From Streptomyces sp. 71268 (GTDB lineage: Bacteria; Actinomycetota; Actinomycetes; Streptomycetales; Streptomycetaceae): 64,000 nt of DNA. Numbering within the stretch: position 1 is the stretch's first letter; each line of letters begins with the position of its first letter. The notes under the pieces are model-generated. The model saw only the letters and a program-made list of their open reading frames with translations. It was not told the DNA's origin and ran no database searches. The stretch is taken from assembly GCF_029392895.1 (NCBI RefSeq), contig NZ_CP114200.1:5586501-5650500 (forward strand), in the 5' to 3' direction. The position numbers were made by a program, and so were the translations under genes. Shown here one piece after another: positions 53,373-62,208 of this stretch.

Positions 53373-55058
53373 ATGGAAGCAACGACGCGGACACCCGGGG
53401 CGCGCGACGCGCCACCGCACACCCACCCGGCCGGCACCACCCGGCACCCCGACCCGTTCGGCCCGCCCGACGGGCCTGACCGGCTCCACGGGCCCGACCC
53501 ACTCGACGGACTCGACCCGCTCGACCCGCTCGACGGCCCCAGCGCGCTCCACGGGCCGGACGCGGCCCCACCCTCCGACGCGCTCCACGAGGCCACCTCC
53601 GTGCGCGAGCCCGCCCCCGCACGCGAGCTCGCCTCGACCCGGCAGCCCGACGCGACCCGGAAACCCGACGAGGCGCCCCGGCCTGACCCGGCCCAGCGCC
53701 CCGATCCGGCCTCCCGACCCGATCCGGCCCAGCGACGCGAAACCGTCCAGGAGCCGCGCCCAACAAGGCAGTTCGACGTGGCCCTGACGGCAGGCGCGGC
53801 CCAGCGGCAGGACGCCGGCGAGTCGGTGGTCGCGGGTGGGTCGCTCGGGACCGGGCGAGCCGGTGCCGTCGGCGAACCGTGGGGGCGGCAGGTGGTGGAG
53901 CTGGGTACCGCGACCGGCGTGTTGCGCGAGGTGCGGCGCGCGCCCGAGCCGACCGTCACGGTGGGCGGCGCGGGAGCCCGTACGGCGCGTGGCGCCCACC
54001 CGACGCCGGGCGCCGCCGGCGCGGCGCGGCGGATGGTGGCCGACGACGCGGAGTGGGAGAGCGCCGTACGGGCGTCGGCCCCCGACGCGTACGCGGACGA
54101 GCCCCGGGAGCGGCCGGGGCCCGCGCTGCCCGGCTGGTGCGCGGTGCTGGCCGGCCTCGCCGCGCTGGCCGCCGGCGGCGCGCTGCTGTGGTGGGCCGGC
54201 GCGCTGCCGGCGCGCGGGGTCGAGGCGCTGGGGCTGCCCGTGCGCCGGCGGTCCGGCACCCCGCCGTGGCTGTGGGCGGCGGTGGCCGCGACGGGCGCCG
54301 TCGCCCTGCTCGCCTTCGGCGGGCTCGGCCGGGGGCGGGTGGGCAGCGCGTGGGTGCTCAGCGCGTTCGGCCGCTACCGGGGGAGCGTGCGAAGAACCGG
54401 CCTGGTGTGGATCAGCCCGCTGGTGCTGCGCCGGCGCGTGGACGTACGGCTACGGCACTGGCGCGGCGAGCCGATGCCGGTGGTGGACGCGCGTGGCGTG
54501 GAGCTGCGGGTGGTGGTGCTCGTCGTCTGGCGGGTACGGGACACCGCCCGGGCCGTGCTCGCGGTGGACGACCACGTCGGCTACCTGCGGGAACAGGTCG
54601 AGGCCACGGTGGCGCGGGTGCTCTCGCGGCTGCCCGCCGACGCCTACGGCGAAGTGCCGGGCGCCGGTGCCGCCGGGCACGCGCACCCCGCTTCGGGCCC
54701 GGCCGACGGCGCGGCGCCGGCCACCCTGCGCGACGGACAGGCGGTCGGGGACGCCCTGACCCGGGTGCTGGCGGCGCGCTGCGAACCGGTGGGCCTGACG
54801 GTGTACTCCGCGCAGCCGATCAGCCTCGCGTACGCGCCCGAGGTGGCCGCGGCCATGCAGCGCAGCCAGCTCGCCGCGATCGACGCGCGGCACCGCGACA
54901 GCGTGCTGACGACGGTGGTGGACGCGGTGGACGACACCGTGCACCGGCTCACCGCCCGTGGCCTGGTGGAACTCGACGACTACGAACGCAAGGCCCTGGT
55001 CAAGGACCTGACGGTGGCCTTCTACACGGCGCGCGGCGCGGCGCCGGAGAGCAGGTGA
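53373..55058 (+). CDS. SPFH/band-7 domain membrane protein
   Basis: A 561-residue protein. The first 240 or so residues are disordered and rich in Pro, Asp and Arg, with LDPLDGLD-like and RPDPAQR-like repeats. Two membrane helices follow (about 255-275 and 292-312), then an SPFH (stomatin/prohibitin) domain: GLVWISPLVLRRRVDVRLRH, VELRVVVLVVWRVRDTARAV, EATVARVLSRLP and LTVYSAQPISLAYAPEVAAA. SPFH proteins build membrane microdomain scaffolds. The stop overlaps the following gene, so the two are linked. ATG 53373 has GGAGAGG at a good distance. Confidence 0.85.
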   Translation: MEATTRTPGARDAPPHTHPAGTTRHPDPFGPPDGPDRLHGPDPLDGLDPLDPLDGPSALHGPDAAPPSDALHEATSVREPAPARELASTRQPDATRKPDEAPRPDPAQRPDPASRPDPAQRRETVQEPRPTRQFDVALTAGAAQRQDAGESVVAGGSLGTGRAGAVGEPWGRQVVELGTATGVLREVRRAPEPTVTVGGAGARTARGAHPTPGAAGAARRMVADDAEWESAVRASAPDAYADEPRERPGPALPGWCAVLAGLAALAAGGALLWWAGALPARGVEALGLPVRRRSGTPPWLWAAVAATGAVALLAFGGLGRGRVGSAWVLSAFGRYRGSVRRTGLVWISPLVLRRRVDVRLRHWRGEPMPVVDARGVELRVVVLVVWRVRDTARAVLAVDDHVGYLREQVEATVARVLSRLPADAYGEVPGAGAAGHAHPASGPADGAAPATLRDGQAVGDALTRVLAARCEPVGLTVYSAQPISLAYAPEVAAAMQRSQLAAIDARHRDSVLTTVVDAVDDTVHRLTARGLVELDDYERKALVKDLTVAFYTARGAAPESR

Positions 55059-56305
55059 CAGGGATGCCCGGCAGGGAAGGGGAGACGGTGGTGACGGGTG
55101 TGACCGGAGCAGGTACGAAGCCGACGACGGCGACCACGACGACGGGTACGGCCACGGGTACGGACACCCCGACGCCCCCACCGGCGGGCACGCCCACGAC
55201 CGGGGGCCCCTCGGGCGAGCGGTGGGTGACGGAGCCGGGCGCGCCGGCGCGGTCGTACGAGGCGTCGCGGCCGTACGAGGAGTCGCCCGGCTCCCCGGCG
55301 CGGCCGGGCGGCGGCGCGGGGCCGGTCTCGTCGGCCGGGCTCGGGGAGCGGCTCGCGCACGGCTTCCTGCCGGAACGGCCGCCGGTCCGGGCCATGATCG
55401 GCACCTGGGTCCGGTTGGACGAGCTGGCCTCGTCGGTCGCCCTCGCGCCCTCGCGGGACGCCGCCCGTGACCTGGTCGAACGCGCGGAGCGGGCCGGCGA
55501 ACTGGCCGCCCTGCGCGCCCGCGTGACCCGGTTGACCCACCGGCACGCGGAGGCAGCGGCGATGCGCGTCGCCGTACTGGCCGCGGCCTGCGGCTGGGCG
55601 CACCTGACCCCGACCGACCCGGAGCCGGACGAGCGGGCGGGCGCGGGCCTGACCGACCTGTGGGCCGCGCTCGGGCACCGGCTCGACCAGCCGCACTTCG
55701 TGGCGCTGCCGGCGCTCGCCCTGCACAACTGGACCACTGCCCGCAAGCCGCGCCGCCACATGCCGATCGACCAACTGGTGCGCGCGGAGGCCCTGGTGCC
55801 GGTGGTCCGCTGGACGCCGGCCGGGGAGCCGCTGGGCCGGCTGGACCGGTTCCTGCTGGCCACCACCCGGCTTGAGGCGCACGGCGTATGGCTGTTCCGA
55901 CTCGCCGACGCGCTGGCCCACACGCTCGCCACGCAGGGCCCGGACGCGCCCGCGACGGCCACGGCCCTGCGCCGGCTGGCCCGGGTGCTGCACGCGCTGC
56001 GGGCCCAACTGCTGGCCGAGCAACGGGCGGTGGCGGACGCGCCGGCGAGCGAGCAGCAGCGTACGGTCATCGCCGCGCTCGCCCGCGCGGCGGCCTCGCC
56101 CGGCGAGCACCCCGGTCGCGCGCGCCCCAACCCTCCGCGTCTGGTGGCCCCGCGCTCGGCCGGCCCGCGCCCGGTGGGCCCGCGGGCCGCGCGCGACGGG
56201 GGGAGGGGCGGTGGGCCGGGGCAGCGCACACCTGCCGGCCACCCTCGAACCGCCCGTGCTCCAGGCGGCCGAGGCCGCGCTCGGTACGGGGGCGCGCACG
56301 GGTGA
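55055..56305 (+). CDS. uncharacterised helical protein coupled to the SPFH gene
   Basis: A protein of about 416 residues. The first 100 residues are Thr/Pro/Gly-rich and disordered; then come helical segments (IGTWVRLDELASSVALAPSR; RAERAGELAALRARVTRLTH; DRFLLATTRLEAHGVWLFRL). GTG 55055 overlaps the SPFH stop (GTGA) and has GGAG upstream; ATG 55064 is the alternative. The last 35 or so codons are low-complexity and overlap the next gene by 95 bp, so the true end may lie elsewhere or a frameshift may join the two. No family is recognised. Confidence 0.65.
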   Translation: MTGMPGREGETVVTGVTGAGTKPTTATTTTGTATGTDTPTPPPAGTPTTGGPSGERWVTEPGAPARSYEASRPYEESPGSPARPGGGAGPVSSAGLGERLAHGFLPERPPVRAMIGTWVRLDELASSVALAPSRDAARDLVERAERAGELAALRARVTRLTHRHAEAAAMRVAVLAAACGWAHLTPTDPEPDERAGAGLTDLWAALGHRLDQPHFVALPALALHNWTTARKPRRHMPIDQLVRAEALVPVVRWTPAGEPLGRLDRFLLATTRLEAHGVWLFRLADALAHTLATQGPDAPATATALRRLARVLHALRAQLLAEQRAVADAPASEQQRTVIAALARAAASPGEHPGRARPNPPRLVAPRSAGPRPVGPRAARDGGRGGGPGQRTPAGHPRTARAPGGRGRARYGGAHG

Positions 56306-56543
56306 GGCGAGCCGGCAGGCGGTGCGCCGGCACCTGCCCGCCACCCAACGCGCCTGGCTGACCGCGCTGGAGCGGCAGTGCGCCCCCGTCCGTGGCTTGG
56401 CCCCGCGCGGCGGCCCGGTCTCGGCGGCGTACCACGAGGCCCGCACCTCCCTCATCGCCCTCCGCCACAGCTACGCCCACCTGCTGCACACGGCCCAGTC
56501 CCCGGTCCCGTCCCCGGAGACCGGGGTACGTCAGGTCGCCTGA
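56211..56543 (+). CDS. small helical protein after the SPFH pair, unknown
   Basis: A 110-residue frame starting at GTG 56211, with a very strong ribosome site (GGGGGAGGGG). It encodes predicted helices (EPPVLQAAEAALGTGARTGE; LPATQRAWLTALERQCAPVR; HEARTSLIALRHSYAHLLH). It overlaps the end of the upstream gene by 95 bp in another frame. It could be a separate gene or the real C-terminus of the upstream protein after a frameshift. No known domain is seen. Confidence 0.55.
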   Translation: MGRGSAHLPATLEPPVLQAAEAALGTGARTGEASRQAVRRHLPATQRAWLTALERQCAPVRGLAPRGGPVSAAYHEARTSLIALRHSYAHLLHTAQSPVPSPETGVRQVA

Positions 56544-56629
56544 GCCAGCGACGCGCCCGACGTGGGGCGTACGGCGCGTCGCGGGGCGCCTGGCGCGGCG
56601 CGGGGCGTACGGAGGAGGCGAGGGACGCC

Positions 56630-56740
56630 ACGGGGTACGGGGCACGGCGGCCGGGCCCGGCCGGGTCGGGGCACGGCGACCGGGCCGGGCCGGGTCGGGG
56701 CACGGCAACGGGTCAGGCCTGGCCGGGTCGGGGCACGGCG
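56630..56740. repeat. degenerate GC-rich tandem repeat, about 30-bp period
   Basis: About four imperfect copies of a unit built around GTCGGGGCACGGC, at starts near 56635, 56665, 56694 and 56727, in the gap before the kinase gene. It explains the glycine/arginine-rich shadow frames here. Confidence 0.6.
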
Positions 56741-56874
56741 CGCGGGTGAGCTGGGTGGGGCGCGGTGGCGCCGAGGGCCTAGCGTGCCGTGGCATGGCTG
56801 ACCACCCCGTACTCCCGAACCCGGACCGTCCCGTTCCCCCGAACCCGGACCACCTCGTACCCCCGGAGGACTCC

Positions 56875-57618
56875 ATGCCCCCAGAGGACGCCGCGCCCCC
56901 GGAGACCTCCGTACCGTCAACGGACTCCGCCCGCTCGGGCCGCGTCGGGGCGCCGCCGCTGGACCTCGTCGCGCTCGCGGCCGAAGCCTGGTCGCTCGCC
57001 GCCGGTGCCGGGGCGCGGCGGCTGTTGGGGATCGCCGGCGCGCCCGGGGCCGGGAAGTCGACGTTGGCCCGGGCCCTGGTCGCCGCCGTGCGGGAGCGGC
57101 ACGGCGCGGGGAGCGCCGCGTACCTGCCGATGGACGGGTTCCACCTCTCCAACGCGCAGTTGCGCCGGCTCGGCCTGACCGACCGCAAGGGTTCGGAGCC
57201 CAGCTTCGACGTCTGGGGGTACGCCGCACTCCTGGAACGGGTGCGCCGGGAGGAGCGGCGCGAGGTCTACGTACCCGACTACGACCGGACGCTGCACGAG
57301 CCGGTGGCGGCCCGGCACCTGGTGCCCCCGTCGGCCCGACTGGTGATCACCGAGGGGAACTACCTGGCGTGCGACGCTCCGGGGTGGCGCGCCGCGCGCG
57401 CTTCGCTGGCCGAGGTCTGGTACCTGGAGACGGCGGACGCGGTACGCGAACACCGTCTGGTCGAGCGGCAGTTGGCGGGTGGCCGGGACGCCAAACAGGC
57501 CCGCGCCTGGGTGGCGGGCAACGATCAACCGAACGGTGAACAGGTCAAGGAATCGAGGCGGCGCTGCGACCGCGTTCTGGTCCCACTTGATATGGACATG
57601 TTCAGTTGGCGGGACTAG
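56875..57618 (+). CDS. P-loop nucleoside/sugar kinase-like protein
   Basis: A 247-residue protein with P-loop GIAGAPGAGKST, the PMDGFHLSNAQLRRLGL block and VYVPDYDRTLHEPV. The lid-like DAVREHRLVERQLAGGRDAK region follows. These define the uridine-kinase/pantothenate-kinase-like group often annotated as nucleoside or fructose-system kinase. Its substrate is unknown. ATG 56875 has GGAGGA at 56865-56870. The frame also has an ATG at 56794, which lacks a ribosome site and would add a repetitive Pro/Asn/Asp leader. Confidence 0.85.
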   Translation: MPPEDAAPPETSVPSTDSARSGRVGAPPLDLVALAAEAWSLAAGAGARRLLGIAGAPGAGKSTLARALVAAVRERHGAGSAAYLPMDGFHLSNAQLRRLGLTDRKGSEPSFDVWGYAALLERVRREERREVYVPDYDRTLHEPVAARHLVPPSARLVITEGNYLACDAPGWRAARASLAEVWYLETADAVREHRLVERQLAGGRDAKQARAWVAGNDQPNGEQVKESRRRCDRVLVPLDMDMFSWRD

Positions 57619-57625
57619 TCTCGAA

Positions 57626-57641
57626 CTTGGTCTAGACCGCC
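57626..57641. promoter_or_regulatory. dre (DasR) box before the LPMO gene
   Basis: CTTGGTCTAGACCGCC keeps the full core TGGTCTAGACC and matches the dre consensus at 12 of 16 positions. It lies 115 bp before the LPMO start and places this gene in the chitin/GlcNAc regulon with nagE2, nagE1 and nagF. Confidence 0.8.
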
Positions 57642-57755
57642 TCAACCCCCCACGCGTACCAGCCTCAGCACCCACCACCAACCCCCCGCGCACCACTTCA
57701 CGCACGCCAGAAACGCCTCCACACGCACTCCCCACACGCTTGTCAGGAGCCAAGC

Positions 57756-58346
57756 ATGCGTAAGAAGATCAGTGCGGCCCTCCTCGGGCTCGGCCTCGCG
57801 GGATCGTCCGTCTTGATGACCGGTGGCACCGCCACCAGCCACGGCTACAGCGACAACCCCCCGAGCCGGCAAATCCTGTGCGCCCAGGGCAAGGTCAAGA
57901 ACTGCGGCCAGATCGTGTGGGAACCGCAGAGCGTCGAGGGCCCCAAGGGCTTCCCGACGCGCGGCCCCGCCGACGGCAAGATCTGCGCCGGCGGCGATGC
58001 CCGATGGGCCCCGCTCGACGACCCCCGCGGCGGCAAGTGGCCCGCCACCAAGCTCTCCTCCGGGCAGAGCGTCAACCTCACCTGGCGGATTCCGGTGCCG
58101 CACTCCACCACCGACTTCCGCTACTACCTCACCAAGGACGGCTTCGACCCGACCAAGCCGGTCACCCGGGCCAGCCTGGACCTGACGCCGTTCCACACCG
58201 TCCCGTACAACGGCCGGCAGCCCTCGTCCAGCGTGAGCCACCCGGCCACCCTGCCGCAGCGCAGTGGCAAGCACGTGCTCGTGTCCGTCTGGACGATCAA
58301 CGACACGGGCAACGCGTTCTACGCCTGCTCGGACGTCGAGTTCTAG
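57756..58346 (+). CDS. AA10 lytic polysaccharide monooxygenase (chitin-active type, CHB-like)
   Basis: A 196-residue secreted protein with a signal peptide cleaved before H29 (ATS-HGYSDNPPSR), which becomes the N-terminal histidine of the copper brace. The second copper histidine is H116 in VPHSTTDFRYY, and the axial phenylalanine is in NAFYACSD. The core ends with VWTINDTGNAFYACSDVEF; no carbohydrate-binding module is fused. Single-domain AA10 proteins of this form in Streptomyces (CHB proteins) cut crystalline chitin oxidatively. The dre box upstream agrees with a chitin role. ATG 57756 is the clear start. Confidence 0.93.
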   Translation: MRKKISAALLGLGLAGSSVLMTGGTATSHGYSDNPPSRQILCAQGKVKNCGQIVWEPQSVEGPKGFPTRGPADGKICAGGDARWAPLDDPRGGKWPATKLSSGQSVNLTWRIPVPHSTTDFRYYLTKDGFDPTKPVTRASLDLTPFHTVPYNGRQPSSSVSHPATLPQRSGKHVLVSVWTINDTGNAFYACSDVEF

Positions 58347-58591
58347 GCCCGCTTCCAGGCCCGCGCCAGCGCCGCCCGCCCCCGGTGGCCCCTGCCCGTC
58401 CGGGGCGGCGACGCTGACCGGCCGCGACGGCGGACCCGCCGCCGCGACGGCGGTCTCCGCCCGCGCCACCGCTCACCCGGGCGGCACGGAGCAGCCCCAC
58501 GCTGCCCCGTGCCGCCCGCACCCGTCCGGCGCGCTGTCGCGCTCGCACTTTTCCGGCGCGCTCCCAGCCTGAACCGCCCGGGCGCACAGAC

Positions 58592-58631
58592 GACGGTGGG
58601 CCCCCCGGAAAACTCCGGGGGGCCCACCGTC
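58592..58631. terminator. terminator between the LPMO gene and tRNA-Lys copy 2
   Basis: An 18-bp perfect stem (58592-58609 with 58614-58631) with a 4-nt loop, downstream of the minus-strand tRNA and of the LPMO gene, so it can work in both directions. The rest of the 58347-58648 gap shows no gene. Confidence 0.8.
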
Positions 58632-58648
58632 TGATGCGTCATACGAAG

Positions 58649-58722
58649 TGCGCCGCCAGGGACTCGAACCCCGGACCCGCTGATTAAGAGTCAGCTGCTC
58701 TAACCAACTGAGCTAGCGGCGC
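58649..58722 (-). tRNA. tRNA-Lys(CUU), copy 2
   Basis: Identical in sequence to the tRNA at 50935-51008, with the same orientation and anticodon CUU. Its 5' flank (GCG then TTGACG) also resembles the first copy for a few bases. No encoded CCA. Confidence 0.96.
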
Positions 58723-58905
58723 GCGTTGACGAAGTACATCTTACCCGCCCATCGGGGGTGCTCAGAACCACCGTCCGACCCGCCTCCACCGCCGTGACCT
58801 GCCCCGCTCGCCGCCGCCCGGCGGCGTCGCCGGAAGCCGTCAGGCCGGCGAGGCCCCCGCTCGCCGCGCCGGCGAGACCCGCTGGAGCGCTCGTGATCAG
58901 TACGG

Positions 58906-59667
58906 CTAGAGCGTGAGCGACAGCAGCACCGGCGCGGCCTCGCGGTTCAGTGCGTACGCCGCCTGCCGGAGTCGGTGCGCGTGCTCCACCGGCAGCGACA
59001 GGGCCAGGCAGCCGACCGCGCGGCCGGCCGTGATCGGCACGGCGGCACACACGGTGCCCACCGCGTACTCCTGGAGGTCGAGCACGGGCACCGTCGCGGG
59101 CTGGCTGTCCAGGCGGCTGAAGAGCACCCGCTCGCTGGTGGTCGTGCGCGAGGTGAGTCGCACGATCTTGTGTCGCGACAGGTGCTCGCGGCGCTCGTTG
59201 TAGTCGAGCTGGGTGAGCAGGCACTTGCCGACCGCGCTCGCGTGGGCCGCGACTCTGAAGTCCACCCACTCGTTGACTCTGGGCACGTTCGGGCCGTCCG
59301 CGTACTGCGTGATCTTCACCTCGCCGTCGATGTACCGGCTGATGTAGACCGCCGCGCCGACCGTGTCGCGCAGCGCGGTGAGCGTGCGCTGGAGCTTGGC
59401 GTGCAGCGCCTGCTGGCGGTTGGCGCCGCTGCCGCCGAGTACGAGCAGCGCCTCCCCACTGACGTAGGCCCCGTCGCTCGTCTGTTCCACGTACCCCTCG
59501 CGACGCAGCATCGCCAGGAGTTCGGCGAGCTGGGCGCTGGAGGCGTCGATGCGACGGGCGATCTCGACGTCGGTGACGCCACCTGTGTGCTTGGAGACCA
59601 TCTCCAGCACCCGGAGGGCATGCCGTACCGAGTGCTGTGGGGCGGTCGGCTCGGGCTTCGGCGCCAC
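58906..59667 (-). CDS. IclR-family transcriptional regulator
   Basis: A 253-residue protein with an N-terminal winged helix ([20 protein letters not shown], then [22 protein letters not shown]) and the IclR ligand domain ([51 protein letters not shown]). The start is GTG 59665-59667 with an AGGGGGAA-type site. It lies directly after the ehu operon in the same direction, separated by 327 bp, and may control it or the amidase group. No experimental partner is known to me. Confidence 0.9.
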   Translation of the reverse strand: MAPKPEPTAPQHSVRHALRVLEMVSKHTGGVTDVEIARRIDASSAQLAELLAMLRREGYVEQTSDGAYVSGEALLVLGGSGANRQQALHAKLQRTLTALRDTVGAAVYISRYIDGEVKITQYADGPNVPRVNEWVDFRVAAHASAVGKCLLTQLDYNERREHLSRHKIVRLTSRTTTSERVLFSRLDSQPATVPVLDLQEYAVGTVCAAVPITAGRAVGCLALSLPVEHAHRLRQAAYALNREAAPVLLSLTL

Positions 59668-59689
59668 GGTTTCCCCCTACCAGGTTGTG

Positions 59690-59790
59690 ACCGCTTGCGG
59701 TGTCGCTGTCGCTGCTGGTCACGGCCGACGGGTGGAGCGCGGCGCGACCTCGGGCAGCGGAGCTTCGTACCACGATAGCCGCCAAGCGGT
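59690..59790. promoter_or_regulatory. possible IclR operator pair
   Basis: ACCGCTTGCGG at 59690-59700 and, inverted, CCGCCAAGCGGT at 59779-59790 share the arm ACCGCTTG. They lie in the 327-bp gap upstream of the IclR gene and downstream of ehuA, otherwise without features. They are candidates for autoregulation; support is weak. Confidence 0.35.
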
Positions 59791-59994
59791 GGCCATGACG
59801 GGGGTGTTGGGTGAATTGCTGTCGCCGGACACCCGGCTCAACAGCGACGCGCCACGGTGGCATATGCCAGCGTCATGGATCGGATCATCAGCTCGGGGGA
59901 CCACCGCGCTCGCGGCGCGCGGCGGCCCCCACCGCCCGGGTGGCACCGACGGCGCTCCGGGCCCGGCGCCCGACCCGGCCCGGAAGCGTCGCGC

Positions 59995-60798
59995 TCAGAG
60001 CACGGCGCTCAGGAACTCGCGGGTGCGCTCGTGCTCCGGCTCGCTGAATATCTTCTCCGGCGGGCCCGACTCGATGACGCGCCCCGCGTCGAACATCAGC
60101 ACGTCGTCCGAGATGTCCCGGGCGAAGTTCATCTCGTGCGTCACGCACAGCATGGTGATGTCCGTCGTGTGCGCCAGGTCCCGCAGCACGTCCAGCACGC
60201 CCGCGACCAGCTCCGGGTCGAGCGCCGAGGTCACCTCGTCGAGCAGCAGCACCTGCGGGCGCATCGCCAGCGCTCTGGCGATGGCGACGCGCTGCTGCTG
60301 GCCGCCAGAGAGCTGGGTCGGGTACGCGTCGCACTTGTCGCCGAGGCCGACCAGGTCGAGCAGGCCCCGGGCGCGCTCCTCGGCCTCGTCCTTGCCCATG
60401 CCGAGCACGTGCACCGGGGCCTCGGTGATGTTGCGTAGCACGCGCATGTTCGGGAACAGGTTGAACTGCTGGAAGACCATGCCGATCTTCTTGCGCACCT
60501 CACGGGTGTGCTTCTCGCCGGCCGGGACCAGCTTGCCGTTCTTCTCCTCGTGGGTGAGGTAGTCGCCGTCCACCATGATCGTGCCCTCTTCGGGCTTGAG
60601 CAGCGTCATCAGCAGCCGCAGGATCGTCGTCTTGCCGGAGCCGGACGGGCCGATGAGGGTCACGTGCTTGCCGGAGGCGACCGTGAAGTCGAGGTTGTCC
60701 AGGACGGTGTTGTCGCCGAACCGCTTGGTGACGTGGTCGAAGCGGATCAGCTCGGAGCCGTCCACGGCGGGGTTCTGGGTGATGGGTTCAGTGGCCAA
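59995..60798 (-). CDS. ehuA: ectoine/hydroxyectoine ABC importer, ATP-binding protein EhuA
   Basis: A 267-residue polar-amino-acid-type ATPase: Walker [16 protein letters not shown]-loop [11 protein letters not shown], signature [15 protein letters not shown], Walker [12 protein letters not shown] and H-loop CVTHEMNFA. Together with two HisM-type permeases and a binding protein it matches the ehuABCD arrangement for uptake of ectoine and hydroxyectoine. It overlaps ehuD by 11 bp and is last in the operon. A glutamate or glutamine importer is the alternative; the binding protein sequence favours ectoine. Confidence 0.85.
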   Translation of the reverse strand: MATEPITQNPAVDGSELIRFDHVTKRFGDNTVLDNLDFTVASGKHVTLIGPSGSGKTTILRLLMTLLKPEEGTIMVDGDYLTHEEKNGKLVPAGEKHTREVRKKIGMVFQQFNLFPNMRVLRNITEAPVHVLGMGKDEAEERARGLLDLVGLGDKCDAYPTQLSGGQQQRVAIARALAMRPQVLLLDEVTSALDPELVAGVLDVLRDLAHTTDITMLCVTHEMNFARDISDDVLMFDAGRVIESGPPEKIFSEPEHERTREFLSAVL

Positions 60799-61438
60799 GA
60801 CGACGCTCCAGAGCTCGCATCAACAGGGATGCCGGGTACGAAATGAGGATGAAGGCGATGCCGACCATCGTGTAAGGCTCGATGTACTGGAACGAGGTCG
60901 CGCCCTCTGACCGGGCCTTTTGCAGCATGTCGGTGACGCCGATCAGCGCGATCATCGGGGAGTCCTTCAGCATCGCGATGACGTAGTTGCCCAGGGCCGG
61001 CACCACCCGGCGGATGGCCTGCGGCAGGATCACCACGAACCAGGTCCGCCCGCGCGCCATGTTCAGCGCGGTGGCCGCCTCCCACTGGCCGACCGGTACG
61101 CCGTCGATGCCGGCGCGGTAGACCTCGGCGACGTACGTCGAGTAGTGCAGGCCGAGCGCGATCACGCCGGTGGTGAGCGCGGAGAACTTGATGTCCCAGC
61201 TCGGCAGCACCCAGTAGAAGAAGAAGAGTTGCACCAGCAGCGGCGTGTTGCGGATGAACTCCACGAAGACGCCCACCGGCCAGCGCACGAAGCGCGTCGA
61301 CGAGCGCAGGGCCAGCGCCCACACCAGCCCGAGCGCGAAGGCGAGCACCGAGCCGAGCGCGGTGGCCTGCAACGTGATGAGCAGCCCGTCGAGCAGCTCG
61401 GGCAGGAAGTCCCTGGCGACGTCCCAGTTCCAGGTCAC
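60788..61438 (-). CDS. ehuD: ectoine/hydroxyectoine ABC importer, permease EhuD
   Basis: A 216-residue permease with five membrane segments of the His/Glu/Gln family. It starts MTWNWDVARDFLPELLDGLL and contains FVEFIRNTPLLVQLFFFYWV and the cytoplasmic EAATALNMARGRTWFVVILP loop. It is coupled to ehuC (4-bp overlap) and ehuA. It forms the translocation channel with EhuC. Confidence 0.87.
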   Translation of the reverse strand: MTWNWDVARDFLPELLDGLLITLQATALGSVLAFALGLVWALALRSSTRFVRWPVGVFVEFIRNTPLLVQLFFFYWVLPSWDIKFSALTTGVIALGLHYSTYVAEVYRAGIDGVPVGQWEAATALNMARGRTWFVVILPQAIRRVVPALGNYVIAMLKDSPMIALIGVTDMLQKARSEGATSFQYIEPYTMVGIAFILISYPASLLMRALERRLGH

Positions 61439-62208
61439 TTGGCACCTCCCGAGGCCAGCGCGTCAGCCGACTTCGGCGCGGCGGGACGCTTCGCCTGGGC
61501 CCTGGTCGACCCCTTCGTCAGCCTGGCCAGCAGACCGTCGCCCGGCGGCGGGGCCTGCCCGATGCTCGCCTTGGCCTTGCGCTCGAGCAGGCGCATCGCC
61601 CGGGTGAGGAGGAAGGCGAGCACGAAGTACAGGACCAGGATGATGGAGTAGATCTCCAGGCTCTCGCCGGTCGCCAGGCGCGAGAGCTGGGCGGCGAAGG
61701 TGATGTCCGCGACGCTCACGGCCGACACCAGCGCGGTCGCCTTCAGCAGCTCGATCAGCAGGTTGTTGAACGGCGGGATCATCTCGGGGATGGCCTGCGG
61801 CAGCACCACCCGCCGCATCCGCTGCGCCGGCGAGAAGCTGAGCGCGATGGCCGCCTCGCGCTGCGCCGGGGCCACCGCCGCCAGCGCGCCGCGCACGATC
61901 TCGGAGCCGTACGCCCCGTACGTCAGCCCCAGGGCCAGTACCGCGGCCCACATGGGTACGAGCTGGAACTCAAAGCCCAGCGGCATCACGAAGAACAACC
62001 AGAACATCAACACCAGAGCCGAGGTGCCGCGGAAGACCTCCACGTAGAAGCCGGTCAGGAAGCGGACGATCCACAGCCGTGAGGTGCGCGCGATGCCGAC
62101 GCCGAAGGCCACCAGGGTGGCGAACACCGCGCTGTAGAGCGTGAGCTGCACGGTGATCCAGATGCCGGGCAGGAGCCAGTGCTCCCACAGTCCCGCGGTC
62201 ATGAACAC
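61435..62208 (-). CDS. ehuC: ectoine/hydroxyectoine ABC importer, permease EhuC
   Basis: A 257-residue permease of the same family. It has FYVEVFRGTSALVLMFWLFF and the loop EAAIALSFSPAQRMRRVVLP. The C-terminus carries about 30 extra basic and alanine-rich residues after the last helix. The start at 62206-62208 overlaps the end of ehuB, so translation is coupled. Confidence 0.87.
   Translation of the reverse strand: MFMTAGLWEHWLLPGIWITVQLTLYSAVFATLVAFGVGIARTSRLWIVRFLTGFYVEVFRGTSALVLMFWLFFVMPLGFEFQLVPMWAAVLALGLTYGAYGSEIVRGALAAVAPAQREAAIALSFSPAQRMRRVVLPQAIPEMIPPFNNLLIELLKATALVSAVSVADITFAAQLSRLATGESLEIYSIILVLYFVLAFLLTRAMRLLERKAKASIGQAPPPGDGLLARLTKGSTRAQAKRPAAPKSADALASGGAK

Noticed and set aside
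50935..58722. A genomic island integrated between the two tRNA-Lys genes
   Set aside because: No integrase, relaxase or phage gene lies between them, and the genes have normal Streptomyces composition.
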